A DNA stretch of 64,000 nt from JALHMI01 sp964598535 (lineage in GTDB: Bacteria > Planctomycetota > Planctomycetia > Pirellulales > PALSA-1355), in the NCBI GenBank assembly GCA_964598535.1, contig CAZRCI010000026.1:1-64000 (forward strand), given 5' to 3'. This document shows positions 8,889-17,426 of this stretch, piece after piece. The notes under the pieces were generated by a model. The model did not search any database, had not been told where the DNA came from, and worked only from the letters and a program-made list of their open reading frames with translations. Position 1 is the first letter of the stretch. The number at the start of each line of letters is the position of its first letter. Made by a program: the position numbers and the translations under genes.

Positions 8889-9473
8889 ATGAGCAACGAT
8901 GCCGGCCAGTATGACGCGGCTGCGGAAGATCACTTAGTCCAACGGGCCAAGGTCGAGGCCGAGGCATTTGCCGCCTTGTACGACCGGTACTATCCGCGCG
9001 TGTTGACTTATTGCGTTCGGCGATTGAGCGATCGAGCCACGGCGGAAGACGTTACCTCGGAGGTTTTTTTAAGCGTGGCGAGGCGGTTGCCGACGTTCAG
9101 CGGTCGGTGTGGCACCGACTTCCGCCGCTGGCTGTTCCGAATCGCGACCAACGCCGCGAATGCCCAAATGCGGCAAACACTCTCGCGCCAATCGCTGCTC
9201 GAGGCGGCCGCGCGCGATGGTCGCGTGCAGTCCAAAATGGCGACCTCCGGCGTGCCGCAAGACGCGGATTGGGAACTGGTGCGCGAGGAGATCCACGCGC
9301 TCGACGAACGCGTGCAAACGATCATTGCCCTGCGGTTTTTTGCCGGGCTGTCGCACGATGAGATTGCCAGCATCGTGGACGCCACGCCCGGTGCAGTCCG
9401 GACGACGCTCTCGCGAGGACTCAAAACGCTTCGCGAACGACTTTCGACCCTGGGGCTATTCGAGGCCGAGTGA
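8889..9473 (+). CDS. ECF-type RNA polymerase sigma factor
   Basis: The 194-residue protein has both sigma-70 ECF regions. Region 2 (about residues 20-90) includes LYDRYYPRVLTYCVRR and the RWLFRIATN segment. Region 4 (about 130-185) includes ALRFFAGLSHDEIA and a helix-turn-helix ending in TTLSRGLKTLRERL. The ATG at 8889 is preceded by GGGG; an upstream in-frame start at 8850 is possible. The stop overlaps or abuts the next gene, so the two are translationally coupled. The partner is a membrane protein with a cytoplasmic N-terminus, the usual arrangement for an ECF sigma factor and its anti-sigma factor. Confidence 0.9.
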   Translation: MSNDAGQYDAAAEDHLVQRAKVEAEAFAALYDRYYPRVLTYCVRRLSDRATAEDVTSEVFLSVARRLPTFSGRCGTDFRRWLFRIATNAANAQMRQTLSRQSLLEAAARDGRVQSKMATSGVPQDADWELVREEIHALDERVQTIIALRFFAGLSHDEIASIVDATPGAVRTTLSRGLKTLRERLSTLGLFEAE

Positions 9474-9478
9474 TTGCC

Positions 9479-10771
9479 ATGTGGGAACTTGATCGCCAGG
9501 AACTCGAATTCACTGCCGTGCTCGGGCGTTTGAACATCGACGACGCGCCTCAGGTGGCGCACCGCGCAGCGCTGCGAGCCCGCGCGCTGCTCGTTTACGA
9601 GGAACACCAAAGACGGCCAGAAGAACTTGGGGACTGGCGTCAAGCAATCCAGCAAGGGAGATCGATCATGCGACGACCGGTCGTACGTTTCGCTGCCGCG
9701 TGTATGTTCGTTGCTCTGTTTCTCACGGGGTGGATTCAGTTGCACGACGAGAAGCAGGCGTCGGCCGCGTTCTACGAGTTCGCCAATTCCCTCGTCAGCG
9801 CCAGGTCGGCCCGCTTCAAAATGGAGGTCGAGTCGCCGGGCCAGCCCGGGATGAAAGCCGAGGCGTTGTTTTTGGCGCCGGCTCGTTTTCGTCAAACCCT
9901 GCCGGAGCTGATTACCGTCTCTGATATGCAGGTTGGCAAGATCACGACGATGAGGCCAGAGCAGAAAACCGCGGTTGTCGTCAATCTTGTGGGGCGAGGC
10001 GAGATGCGAGGCTCGATCGATATCTTCGACCGGCTCCGGAAGATGCTCGACGACAAAACGCGGACCGACGAGGCGTTTCAGCCCATTGGAGAGAAAGAAA
10101 TCAACGGCCGCCGCGCGCTTGGCTTTCGCGAGGAGACGCCTTTCGCCATGCTGACGATCTGGGGTGATCCGGAGACAGGGCTTCCCCTGCGAATCGAAAC
10201 CGTGATGAGCGGCACGCCCCGGATGGAAGTAACCTGGACCGATTTCGAGCTGAATATCGATCTCGACGAGTCGCTTTTCGATACGACGCCGCCAGCGGAT
10301 TACAAGGTTCAGGAGTTCGAGATGGACGCCTCGCCCTATAAGGAGCAAGACCTGATCGAAACATTCCGTTTGGCCAGCGAGATCAGTGATGGCACGTTTC
10401 CAGACAGCATCGACGCGGCAGCCAGCCAGCAGCTTATGGTGAAGTCGGTTCGAAGCCGCAAAGACGCGACGGACGAACAGGTCATGGAAAAGTTCATGGA
10501 ATTGGGCGCGAAAATCGGTCGGGGCTTCAGTTTCGTCGAGCGATTGCCCAAGTCCGCGGATGCCCACTACGCCGGCCAAGGTGTCAAACGCGATACGCCC
10601 GACACGCCGATTTTCTGGTATCGGCCCGAGGGAGCGAAGACCTATCGCGTGGTCTATGCCGATCTCACGATTCGCGACGTGGCAACCGCCCCGGAGACGC
10701 CCGAGGCCGTGCCGCTCAGCGATTCCGTGCCAGGCCCCGAATCCAATTCTTCGTCGGACGGGGCGAAGTAG
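9479..10771 (+). CDS. Membrane-anchored partner of the ECF sigma factor (putative anti-sigma with LolA/DUF2092-like exported domain)
   Basis: The protein has 430 residues from the ATG at 9479; a GTG at 9470 overlapping the sigma-factor stop would add three. About 60 polar residues, presumed cytoplasmic, precede one membrane helix (roughly FAAACMFVALFLTGW). A long exported domain follows, with beta-strand-rich sequence of the type seen in LolA/DUF2092 lipid-carrier folds. No zinc HxxxCxxC anti-sigma motif is present. Coupling to the sigma gene suggests that the short N-terminal part binds the sigma factor while the exported part senses an envelope signal. The fold is inferred from sequence texture, and the anti-sigma role from position. 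Confidence 0.65.
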   Translation: MWELDRQELEFTAVLGRLNIDDAPQVAHRAALRARALLVYEEHQRRPEELGDWRQAIQQGRSIMRRPVVRFAAACMFVALFLTGWIQLHDEKQASAAFYEFANSLVSARSARFKMEVESPGQPGMKAEALFLAPARFRQTLPELITVSDMQVGKITTMRPEQKTAVVVNLVGRGEMRGSIDIFDRLRKMLDDKTRTDEAFQPIGEKEINGRRALGFREETPFAMLTIWGDPETGLPLRIETVMSGTPRMEVTWTDFELNIDLDESLFDTTPPADYKVQEFEMDASPYKEQDLIETFRLASEISDGTFPDSIDAAASQQLMVKSVRSRKDATDEQVMEKFMELGAKIGRGFSFVERLPKSADAHYAGQGVKRDTPDTPIFWYRPEGAKTYRVVYADLTIRDVATAPETPEAVPLSDSVPGPESNSSSDGAK

Positions 10772-10824
10772 TGGAATATGCGGCGGGTGGCGGAGCCTGC
10801 AGTGGTGCGGTTCCCTGTTCGTTG

Positions 10825-10852
10825 CCGCCTGAGGGCCTTCGGTCTGAGGCGG
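10825..10852 (+). terminator. Imperfect hairpin after the sigma/anti-sigma pair
   Basis: The arms CCGCCT and AGGCGG enclose a smaller CC-TTCG-GG core, giving a stem-loop about 55 bases after the stop codon. No U-tract follows, so this is at best a factor-dependent or structural terminator. Confidence 0.3.
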
Positions 10853-11031
10853 TTGGCAATCTTTGGACGTTCGAAGCGATTCGCGGTCCTGTGGCAGTTG
10901 CGGGAATCGTGGTAACCGTTTGGATTGGCCGGCGCTGGCTGGCGCCTACGGCGAGTTTAGAGACTTCCGCCGCGCCTGCCAGCACGATAGATGCTATCGC
11001 GATATGATGAAAGGCGAGCACTGGCCTTCCG

Positions 11032-12690
11032 ATGGCCGAATTGTCCGCATTCGATGACGACCGCATGTACCTCCTCGAAAATCCCGTCTTGCAGCGCGAA
11101 CTCGTGACCAACCTGCGAATGACGCGGGCGTTCCTGCTGCTGTTCGTGTACTTGGGGCTGTTGAGTTTGGTCGTGCTGCTGGCCTGGCCCCAGGAACGGC
11201 AACTCGATCTGACGACGAATCCCGAGGCGGCTCGCCGGCTGGTGAACCTGGTTTTCCTGGGCCAATATCTGCTCGCCTCGCTCATGGCGCCGAGCTTCGC
11301 CGCCGGTTCGATCACCGGTGAGAAAGAGCGCAAAAGCTACGAGATGCTGTTGGCCAGTCCACTCAAGCCGGGCGCGATCGTGCTGGGCAAGCTGCTCGCC
11401 TCGCTTTGCCACCTGCTGCTCTTGATCGTGGCTTCCCTGCCGATCGTCATGCTTTGTCTGCCGCTTGGCGGCGTGTCGCTGTATGAAGTGCTCGCGATGT
11501 ATCTCGGGCTCGTCTTGTCGGTCCTCGCGTTCGGTATGATCAGCCTCTGGGCCAGCAGCTACTTTCGCCGTACGTCCGCGGCGCTGGTCGTGACCTATCT
11601 GATCATTCTGCCGCTGGCGCTGGCGGGCGTCTCGTTGTGGATGCTGTTCGAGGGCCAGGGGCAATTGCGACTGGTGCTGGCGGTGCTCGTACTCCCCGTG
11701 CTTTGTCTGGCAATTTGCGGCGGCCTGTTTCGCAACATCACCGCCCGGCTCTTGCATCCGCCCGACGTGGGGAGCGAAGGCAAGGAAGTCGTCGACTTGG
11801 AGACCGAGGCCCGCGAAGCCGTGGGGCTGGTGATTCAGAGCGATCAGTTTCCCGACTGGCTCTTTGCGCCCAAGAAGCGAACCAGCTTGCTGGCCGATGG
11901 CGCGAACCCGGTCTTCGACAAGGAAATGCGAAGCGAGATCTTCAGCCAGGGCACGCTCATGCTTCGCGTGGTGATTCAAGTGAGCATGCTCTTGGCGATC
12001 CCGCTAATGGCGTTTTTTCTCTACATTTGGCCGTTTCTGGCGCCGTGGTATTTGTCGTATGTCATCCTGTTCAACATGCTCGTCGGGCCGGTGTTTTCCG
12101 CCGGCAGCGTGACCAGCGAGCGCGAGCGAGAGACGCTCGACTTGCTGCTGACGACCAATCTGACCCCAGGGCAAATCCTCTGGCCCAAGTTGCTCGCCGG
12201 GCTCCGCGTGTCGAGCGTGCTGACGATGTTTTTGATGTGGCCGGTGGTCTTGGCAACGGTAATGGTCAGCACCTATTGGACGAACCTGCCGGCCGTGGGC
12301 GGATATTTTGTCATCGTGGGTTTGGTGTGCGTTACCACGGCCACCGCGGCCTTGTTTTGTTCGGTGATGTTCCGCAAAACGTCGATCGCCCTGATGAGTA
12401 CGTACCTGGCCATCGGGGTGTTATTCACGCTACCGGTGGCCGTGACGTTTTTCGCGCAGACGTTCTTTCCTCGCGAGTCGGCCACGGGCTGGATTGGCGA
12501 CCTGAGCTTTGCGAGCCCGTTCCTCACGGCGTTTCGTTTGCCGATCGATGCCCGGATTGTGGACATCCAATACGTCCCGCCCGACTGGGCCTTCCTGGGC
12601 AAGTTCGTGCTGTTTTACGTGCTATTCAACGGTGGCTTGCTGGCGGCGATGTCCCACTTGTTCAACATGCGCTGGCGTCAGGATTACTAG
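11032..12690 (+). CDS. ABC-2 type permease with two homologous halves
   Basis: This 552-residue polytopic membrane protein of the ABC-2 permease type has about twelve hydrophobic segments. It is internally duplicated. The block AGSITGEKERKSYEMLLASP of the first half recurs as AGSVTSERERETLDLLLTTN in the second, each followed by a (L)GK/WPKLLA(S/G)L segment and helices. Between the halves lies a cytoplasmic stretch of about 100 residues. No ATP-binding subunit lies next to it; the only ABC ATPase in the window is 11 kb away on the other strand with its own permease. It presumably pairs with an ATPase encoded elsewhere. The substrate is unknown. Confidence 0.8.
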   Translation: MAELSAFDDDRMYLLENPVLQRELVTNLRMTRAFLLLFVYLGLLSLVVLLAWPQERQLDLTTNPEAARRLVNLVFLGQYLLASLMAPSFAAGSITGEKERKSYEMLLASPLKPGAIVLGKLLASLCHLLLLIVASLPIVMLCLPLGGVSLYEVLAMYLGLVLSVLAFGMISLWASSYFRRTSAALVVTYLIILPLALAGVSLWMLFEGQGQLRLVLAVLVLPVLCLAICGGLFRNITARLLHPPDVGSEGKEVVDLETEAREAVGLVIQSDQFPDWLFAPKKRTSLLADGANPVFDKEMRSEIFSQGTLMLRVVIQVSMLLAIPLMAFFLYIWPFLAPWYLSYVILFNMLVGPVFSAGSVTSERERETLDLLLTTNLTPGQILWPKLLAGLRVSSVLTMFLMWPVVLATVMVSTYWTNLPAVGGYFVIVGLVCVTTATAALFCSVMFRKTSIALMSTYLAIGVLFTLPVAVTFFAQTFFPRESATGWIGDLSFASPFLTAFRLPIDARIVDIQYVPPDWAFLGKFVLFYVLFNGGLLAAMSHLFNMRWRQDY

Positions 12691-12899
12691 CACGAACGCC
12701 GGCGACGGCCGAACGCGCCCACCGCTGCCATACCCACAACGGCCAGGGCGATCATGCTTGGTTCTGGCACCGGATTCACAAGATTGACGCCCGACGTGTC
12801 GATGTAGAGATCATCGATATACAGAGGGCCGACATTTTGTGTCGGGTTTGGCGGTTCGCTGCTCGTGTTGCGCCCCGTGGCGATAAGCGAGCCTCGAAA
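12687..12899 (-). pseudogene. Orphan C-terminal tail of a PEP-CTERM exported protein
   Basis: The minus strand encodes about 70 residues ending in a textbook PEP-CTERM sorting signal: VPEPS, a hydrophobic helix (ALAVVGMAAVGAFG) and an RRRR cluster before TAG at 12689. The preceding part (GPLYIDDLYIDTSGVNL) resembles the last strands of extracellular PEP-CTERM proteins. No start codon or signal peptide precedes it, because the frame runs back into the GGDEF gene in another frame. The stop overlaps the convergent permease stop. I read it as the remnant of a deleted gene. Expression by frameshift from the GGDEF gene is the less likely alternative. Confidence 0.7.
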
Positions 12900-12911
12900 C
12901 CTCTTGGCATG

Positions 12912-12931
12912 GAGCGGCCCTGACGCCGCTC
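12912..12931 (-). terminator. 7-bp perfect hairpin after the GGDEF gene
   Basis: GAGCGGC and GCCGCTC pair perfectly around a 6-base loop, four bases beyond the GGDEF stop codon. There is no T-run. It is probably a transcription-termination or mRNA-end structure. Confidence 0.45.
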
Positions 12932-12934
12932 GGG

Positions 12935-13771
12935 TTATCCGGTCTTTTTTTCCGTAATGGCCCGGTTGCCACCGGCCAGTTTGGCGGCTCGCATGGCTTT
13001 TTCCGCGATGCGTAGCGACTCGGCCTCGTTCATGCCGTCGACGCGCGCAACCCCGACGCTCGCCGTGACGCCTTCGGCGGCGATGAGACTCGTAAGCATG
13101 CGGTGGGAAATCTCCAGGACCTGTTCTTCGTGAACATTCTGGAGAAGTATTCCAAACTCATCGCCGCCGAGCCGTGCGACGAGGTCCTCGCGGCGCAGCG
13201 CCGTTATTAACGCCTCGGCGCAGGCCGCCAGAACCTGGTCGCCGCGGTTCATCCCTTCGCGGTCGTTGATCTGTTTGAACTTGTCCAGATCCACGAGCGC
13301 CAACCACACGGGAATGCCGTTTCGCTGAGCGTGGGCCAAGAGTGCGGGAACACGCCGTTCCCAGGCCCTGCGATTGAGCAGCCGCGTGAGCGGATCGGTT
13401 TCGGCCAGCGCGCGCTCGGCGGAATGTGCGGCCGCCAGTTCCTCACGCTCGGTTTGAAGTTCGGCGATTCGAGCGGCCAGACGCACGGCCAGCGATAATT
13501 CGCGGTCGGTAAAATCGGGCGAAAGCTCCGCGTCGACTTGCTGGCGATTGCCGATACCAAGAACGACGGCCCTTCCCTGCCCTGGAGTGTCCGGCGGCCG
13601 CTCGTGTGGAGGCAGGTCGGTGACGAGCACCTGTATGGCAAGCTCGGGGGTGGCCCCCCGGGCAGCATTCGTGAGCTGGAAGTCGGGGCCACGCAGCGCT
13701 GCCGCTACGCGTTCCTGGAGACGCGGCGCGGCGAAGGAGAGATGTACGCGAATGGGCGGATCGGCAGGCAT
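12935..13771 (-). CDS. GGDEF-domain diguanylate cyclase with receiver-like N-terminus
   Basis: The 278-residue protein has a C-terminal GGDEF domain (about residues 115-275). It keeps the active-site RLGGDEFGIL, the substrate-binding DLDKFKQINDREG segment and LTRLLNRRAW, so it should make cyclic di-GMP from two GTP. The first ~90 residues look like a degraded receiver domain, without a clear phosphoacceptor aspartate, followed by a short coiled coil. ATG 13771 begins MPADPP; a GTG at 13790-13792 would add seven residues. Near the 3' end the mRNA contains A AAA AAG in frame, 10 bases before the stop. No phosphodiesterase or c-di-GMP effector is nearby. Confidence 0.88.
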   Translation of the reverse strand: MPADPPIRVHLSFAAPRLQERVAAALRGPDFQLTNAARGATPELAIQVLVTDLPPHERPPDTPGQGRAVVLGIGNRQQVDAELSPDFTDRELSLAVRLAARIAELQTEREELAAAHSAERALAETDPLTRLLNRRAWERRVPALLAHAQRNGIPVWLALVDLDKFKQINDREGMNRGDQVLAACAEALITALRREDLVARLGGDEFGILLQNVHEEQVLEISHRMLTSLIAAEGVTASVGVARVDGMNEAESLRIAEKAMRAAKLAGGNRAITEKKTG

Positions 13772-13920
13772 GCCCCCATTATAAATTCCCACGCCTGGCG
13801 CCTGGTACGCATATCCTTCCGGAGACGGGACTTTGTGACGCCGCGCCGTTGCTTTTCAGCATCGCCGGCGTGCGTTAGAATTCTGCAAGCGCGTGATAAA
13901 TTCTACGAAGGTAACCGCAC

Positions 13921-14892
13921 ATGAGCACCGAAGTGTGGGATATTGGGGCGGTTCCGGCCGCCTGGCCCCGGCGGCATCTCTTGGATTTGGAGAGCCTCTC
14001 GGCCGAAGAACTCAACATTCTTCTTGACACGGCCAGCCAGTTCAAAGAGGCAACCTCGGGCTGTACGCAGAAGTTACCGATTCTGACGGGCAGGACGATC
14101 GCCAATTTGTTCTTCGAGAACTCGACCCGGACGCGAACGAGCTTCGCGCTGAGCGCCCGCCGGCTGGGCGCGGATACGATCGACTTTGCCGCATCGACGT
14201 CGAGCCTCTCCAAGGGCGAGACGTTCATCGACACGGCCAAGAATATCGAAGCGATGGGGATCGACGCCGTGGTGGTTCGCCATCGCACGCCGGGCACGGC
14301 CCAGCTATTGGCGCAGAATCTCAATGTGTCGGTGATCAATGCCGGGGATGGCTCGCATGAGCATCCCACGCAAGGCTTGCTCGACATTTTGACGATTCGT
14401 CAGCGGCTTGGCAGAATCGCGGGGCTCACCGTGGCCTTGGTGGGAGACATCGCTCATAGCCGCACGGCCCGCAGCAATATCTGGGGGCTCAAGAAGCTCG
14501 GGGCTCACGTGATCCTTTGTGGGCCTTCGACGCTCGTCTCGAAACTCTGGGAAGACCTCGGCGTCGAAGTGGCGTACGATCTCGACAAGATCTTGCACCG
14601 GTGCGACGTCCTCAATCTGCTGCGCATCCAGTTCGAGCGGCAAGCAACCAGCCCATTTCCGGGGATCCGCGAATACGCCTCGCTCTACGCGATGAATCGC
14701 GAGCGGCTGGCGCAGGCGAAGGACGATATTTTGATTCTCGCGCCGGGGCCGATCAATCGCGGCGTCGAGGTTACCGCCGACGTCGCCGATGGCTCGCACT
14801 CGGCCATCCTGGATCAGGTCACCAACGGTCTGGCGGTTCGCATGGCGGCGCTGTGGCTGACGCTTGGCGCACAAGGCAACCCGTCGGATTAA
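13921..14892 (+). CDS. pyrB: Aspartate carbamoyltransferase catalytic subunit
   Basis: The 323-residue enzyme carries out the second step of de novo pyrimidine synthesis, carbamoyl phosphate plus aspartate to N-carbamoylaspartate. The carbamoyl-phosphate loop FFENSTRTR is intact, as are SLSKGE (the 80s loop), HEHPTQ and GDIAHSRTARSN. The normal family length is about 305-320. The gene is followed after 19 bases by pyrC. No regulatory pyrI gene is present, as is usual for the class that assembles with dihydroorotase. Confidence 0.96.
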   Translation: MSTEVWDIGAVPAAWPRRHLLDLESLSAEELNILLDTASQFKEATSGCTQKLPILTGRTIANLFFENSTRTRTSFALSARRLGADTIDFAASTSSLSKGETFIDTAKNIEAMGIDAVVVRHRTPGTAQLLAQNLNVSVINAGDGSHEHPTQGLLDILTIRQRLGRIAGLTVALVGDIAHSRTARSNIWGLKKLGAHVILCGPSTLVSKLWEDLGVEVAYDLDKILHRCDVLNLLRIQFERQATSPFPGIREYASLYAMNRERLAQAKDDILILAPGPINRGVEVTADVADGSHSAILDQVTNGLAVRMAALWLTLGAQGNPSD

Positions 14893-14911
14893 ATCAGAAA
14901 GAGGACTTCGC

Positions 14912-16243
14912 GTGGCAAAAACCAGTTCGCTGTTGATTGAAGGCGGCCGCGTGATCGATCCCAGCCAGGGGATCGACCGCATCACCAACCTCCTGATCGA
15001 AGATGGCCGCGTGGCCGCCTACGACGCTATCGCCACCGGCAACGTGCGCACGATCGACGCGCAGGGCAAGATCGTTTCGCCCGGCCTCATCGACATGCAC
15101 GTCCACCTCCGCGAGCCAGGCCGCGAGGAGGACGAAACCATCCTCACCGGGGCGAGCGCCGCAATCGCGGGCGGCTTTACGTCGATCGCCTGTATTCCGA
15201 ATACCGAGCCGCCCATCGACAGCCAGGCCACCGTCGAGTTTATCCAGCATCAGGCCGCCCGCGCGGACCAGTGCAATGTGTATGTCGTGGCCTGCGTGAG
15301 CAAGAACCGCGAGGGCAAGGAATTGGCCGAGCTCGGCCAGCTCGTGCAGGCGGGCGCCGTCGCGTTCAGCGACGATGGCGCCCCGGTATACGACGCCGAG
15401 CTCATGCGCCGGGCACTCGAATATTGCCAGATGTTCGACAAACCAATTCTGAACCACGCCGAGGTGCGCGAGCTGACCCGCGGCGGCGTCATGCACGAAG
15501 GGCTCGTGTCGATGATCCTGGGCCTGCCCGGCATGCCGGCCTCGGCCGAAGACGTGATGACTGCCCGCGACATCGCGCTGGCGGACGCCACCGGTGGCCG
15601 CGTGCATATGATGCATGTCTCGACGAGTGGCAGCATCGATCTGATCCGCCGCGCCAAAGGCCGCGGCGTGCGCGTCACGACGGAAGTTTGCCCGCATCAC
15701 TTCACGCTCTCGGACGAGTGCCTCCGTTCGTTCGACTCGAATTTCAAAATGAGCCCGCCGCTTCGTGGCCAGTCGCACGTCGAGGCCTGCATCGCCGGGC
15801 TCGTGGACGGCACGATCGACGTGATCTGCACCGATCACGCCCCGCACGCGCGCGAGAAGAAGATCCGCGAGCTCGATCAGGCCCCCTTCGGCATTGTCGG
15901 TTTGGAGACGGCCTTGGGGCTCGTCGTCACGCGGCTTATCGAGCCGGGGCATCTCGACTGGCCGCAGGCGATTGCCAAGCTGACGATCAACCCGGCCCGC
16001 ATTCTGGGAATTCCCAAGGGCACCTTGGCAATCGGGGCGGATGCCGACGTGACGATCATTGATCCCGATGCGATTTGGACCGTCGATCCCGCAACATTTC
16101 GATCCAAGAGCACCAATACGCCGTTTGGCGGCTGGAAGCTTCGCGGCCGGGCGGATACCGTCATTGTCGGTGGACGCGTCAAGCATCAGGCCTCCCAAGA
16201 AAATACCGGTCCCGCGGGACGCCAACCGGCCCGAGCGCAGTAG
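14912..16243 (+). CDS. pyrC: Dihydroorotase (class I)
   Basis: The 443-residue amidohydrolase forms dihydroorotate from carbamoylaspartate. Metal-binding and catalytic landmarks are present: DMHVHLREPG near residue 60, NHAE with its histidine, a second HVS histidine, and the catalytic ICTDHAPH. They suggest an active enzyme rather than a structural partner. The GTG at 14912 was chosen because it follows AGAGGA at a good distance; an upstream extension would overlap pyrB. The short spacing after pyrB fits a co-transcribed pyrimidine unit. Confidence 0.95.
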   Translation: MAKTSSLLIEGGRVIDPSQGIDRITNLLIEDGRVAAYDAIATGNVRTIDAQGKIVSPGLIDMHVHLREPGREEDETILTGASAAIAGGFTSIACIPNTEPPIDSQATVEFIQHQAARADQCNVYVVACVSKNREGKELAELGQLVQAGAVAFSDDGAPVYDAELMRRALEYCQMFDKPILNHAEVRELTRGGVMHEGLVSMILGLPGMPASAEDVMTARDIALADATGGRVHMMHVSTSGSIDLIRRAKGRGVRVTTEVCPHHFTLSDECLRSFDSNFKMSPPLRGQSHVEACIAGLVDGTIDVICTDHAPHAREKKIRELDQAPFGIVGLETALGLVVTRLIEPGHLDWPQAIAKLTINPARILGIPKGTLAIGADADVTIIDPDAIWTVDPATFRSKSTNTPFGGWKLRGRADTVIVGGRVKHQASQENTGPAGRQPARAQ

Positions 16244-16305
16244 ACTTGGCGTACCGCGCAGGCGGTGCGGTTCAATCCCTGGCGTTCCAGCCACGATGGG
16301 GTCTC

Positions 16306-16983
16306 ATGTCGCTGCTCATCGACGGCTACAATCTGTTACACGCGAGCGGCATTCTCGGACGCGGCATGGGACCCGGCTCGCTGGAACGCTCGCGCAATGC
16401 GCTCTTGAATTTCCTGGCCGAGTCGCTCGCCGAGCGGCAGCTCACGCGAACGACGATCGTGTTCGACGCCCGGGAGGCCCCGCCCGGGCTGCCGCGAACG
16501 TTCGTGCATCGAGGCGTCACGGTTCGCTTTGCTCCGCGCGGCACGGATGCCGATACGCTGATCGAGGAGTTGATCGAAGAGGAGAGCGCGCCGCGCCGAT
16601 TGACCGTGGTCTCCAGCGACCACCGATTGCATCGCGCCGCGCGCCGCCGTCGGGCGAAAGCGATCGACAGCGACGTGTGGTATGGCCAGGTTGTCCGTTC
16701 GCGAATCGAGCGAGCCCGCTCGAAACGTCCCGCCGGTAAGCCCGTGGGACCGATCAGCGACGTCGAAGTGCGGTTCTGGTTGCGTCAGTTTGGCATGCTC
16801 GATGACGGTGCGGAGGCCGCCGCGCCTCACGACGCGACAGATGCGCCGAAGCAAACGCCCCCGACCGGCGAGGCCGATCGGCCCCGAGGCGCTGATCGGC
16901 TTTCAACGAAGCTGGGGTCGGCGAACGTTGAGAATCCCTTTCCACCCGGTTACGCGGAAGATATCACCGAGGATGATGTCTAG
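16306..16983 (+). CDS. NYN-domain (YacP/Rae1-like) putative RNA-binding nuclease
   Basis: The 225-residue protein starts with the NYN/PIN-like signature MSLLIDGYNLLHA. Conserved acidic residues (VFDAREAP, DADTLIEELI) and VVSSDHRL follow, as in the YacP family. Family members are small PIN-fold endoribonucleases acting on ribosome-associated mRNA. The C-terminal 60 residues are polar and probably disordered. It follows pyrC after 62 bases on the same strand and may be co-transcribed. The start at 16306 places the motif at the N-terminus. Confidence 0.82.
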   Translation: MSLLIDGYNLLHASGILGRGMGPGSLERSRNALLNFLAESLAERQLTRTTIVFDAREAPPGLPRTFVHRGVTVRFAPRGTDADTLIEELIEEESAPRRLTVVSSDHRLHRAARRRRAKAIDSDVWYGQVVRSRIERARSKRPAGKPVGPISDVEVRFWLRQFGMLDDGAEAAAPHDATDAPKQTPPTGEADRPRGADRLSTKLGSANVENPFPPGYAEDITEDDV

Positions 16984-17067
16984 TGCTCTGTATACTTATT
17001 TGCGCCAAACCGCTTGTGCGCTTGACGCCGTTTCGCGTCATCCGGAATAAATCGGGTTGACGCTGCA

Positions 17068-17165
17068 CTAGCAGGCGGCGGAAAAACTCCGCGGCCTGAT
17101 AGGATTGCACGGAGGCGCGAGGCTGAAAAAGGTCACGACGGACTTTGTTTTCAGCAGCTTGCTAG
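17068..17165 (-). mobile_element. MITE-like element, copy 1 (98 bp)
   Basis: The element is bounded by CTAG on both sides. Read on the minus strand it begins CTAGCAAGCTGCTGAAAA and ends GGAGTTTTTCCGCCGCCTG then CTAG. The ends form terminal inverted repeats of the type GCTGC(T/G)GAAAAA. An internal GCTGAAAA / TTTTTCAGC hairpin follows the left end. A longer relative lies at 57031-57190. No transposase is encoded. Confidence 0.75.
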
Positions 17166-17262
17166 CCTGGTTGGAACATTCTGCGGACGGCTAGCGCTCG
17201 CCCCCAGCCGTGTCGGCGCTCGAAGCGCACGTGTCATTCGTGGTCGCTACGGACGATTTTCT

Positions 17263-17289
17263 TTGAGAATTGGACTCCCGCCCTATAAT
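17263..17289 (+). promoter_or_regulatory. Probable sigma-70 promoter of dps
   Basis: TTGAGA (17263-17268) and a perfect TATAAT (17284-17289) are separated by 15 bases, about 138 bases before the dps start. The spacer is slightly short, so the -35 assignment is less certain than the -10. Confidence 0.6.
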
Positions 17290-17426
17290 TGCGCAAGAGT
17301 AAAGGCCGTGAAATCGCGGCGCAGCATTTGCATCCTGAAAGTGTGGCCTAATAAGCCAGTCTTTAAGCCCTGCGGTGAATGCGATCCGCAATTCGAGTTC
17401 GATGACAAAATCGTAAGGAGAAATTC

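Larger units (their letters stand above)
16984..17426. other. Intergenic region before dps, containing a MITE-like element and promoter
   Basis: This 443-bp non-coding stretch holds the MITE-like copy (17068-17165) and a good sigma-70-like promoter (17263-17289), followed by an untranslated leader of about 130 bases. A strong Shine-Dalgarno sequence (AAGGAG) lies just before the dps ATG. I see no reading frame with coding character. Confidence 0.7.

Noticed and set aside
10771..11007. Possible 78-residue protein after the anti-sigma gene, start overlapping its stop
   Set aside because: The third-position GC is much lower than in neighbouring genes, it contains a hairpin and it has no Shine-Dalgarno sequence. 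A hydrophobic stretch is the only support.
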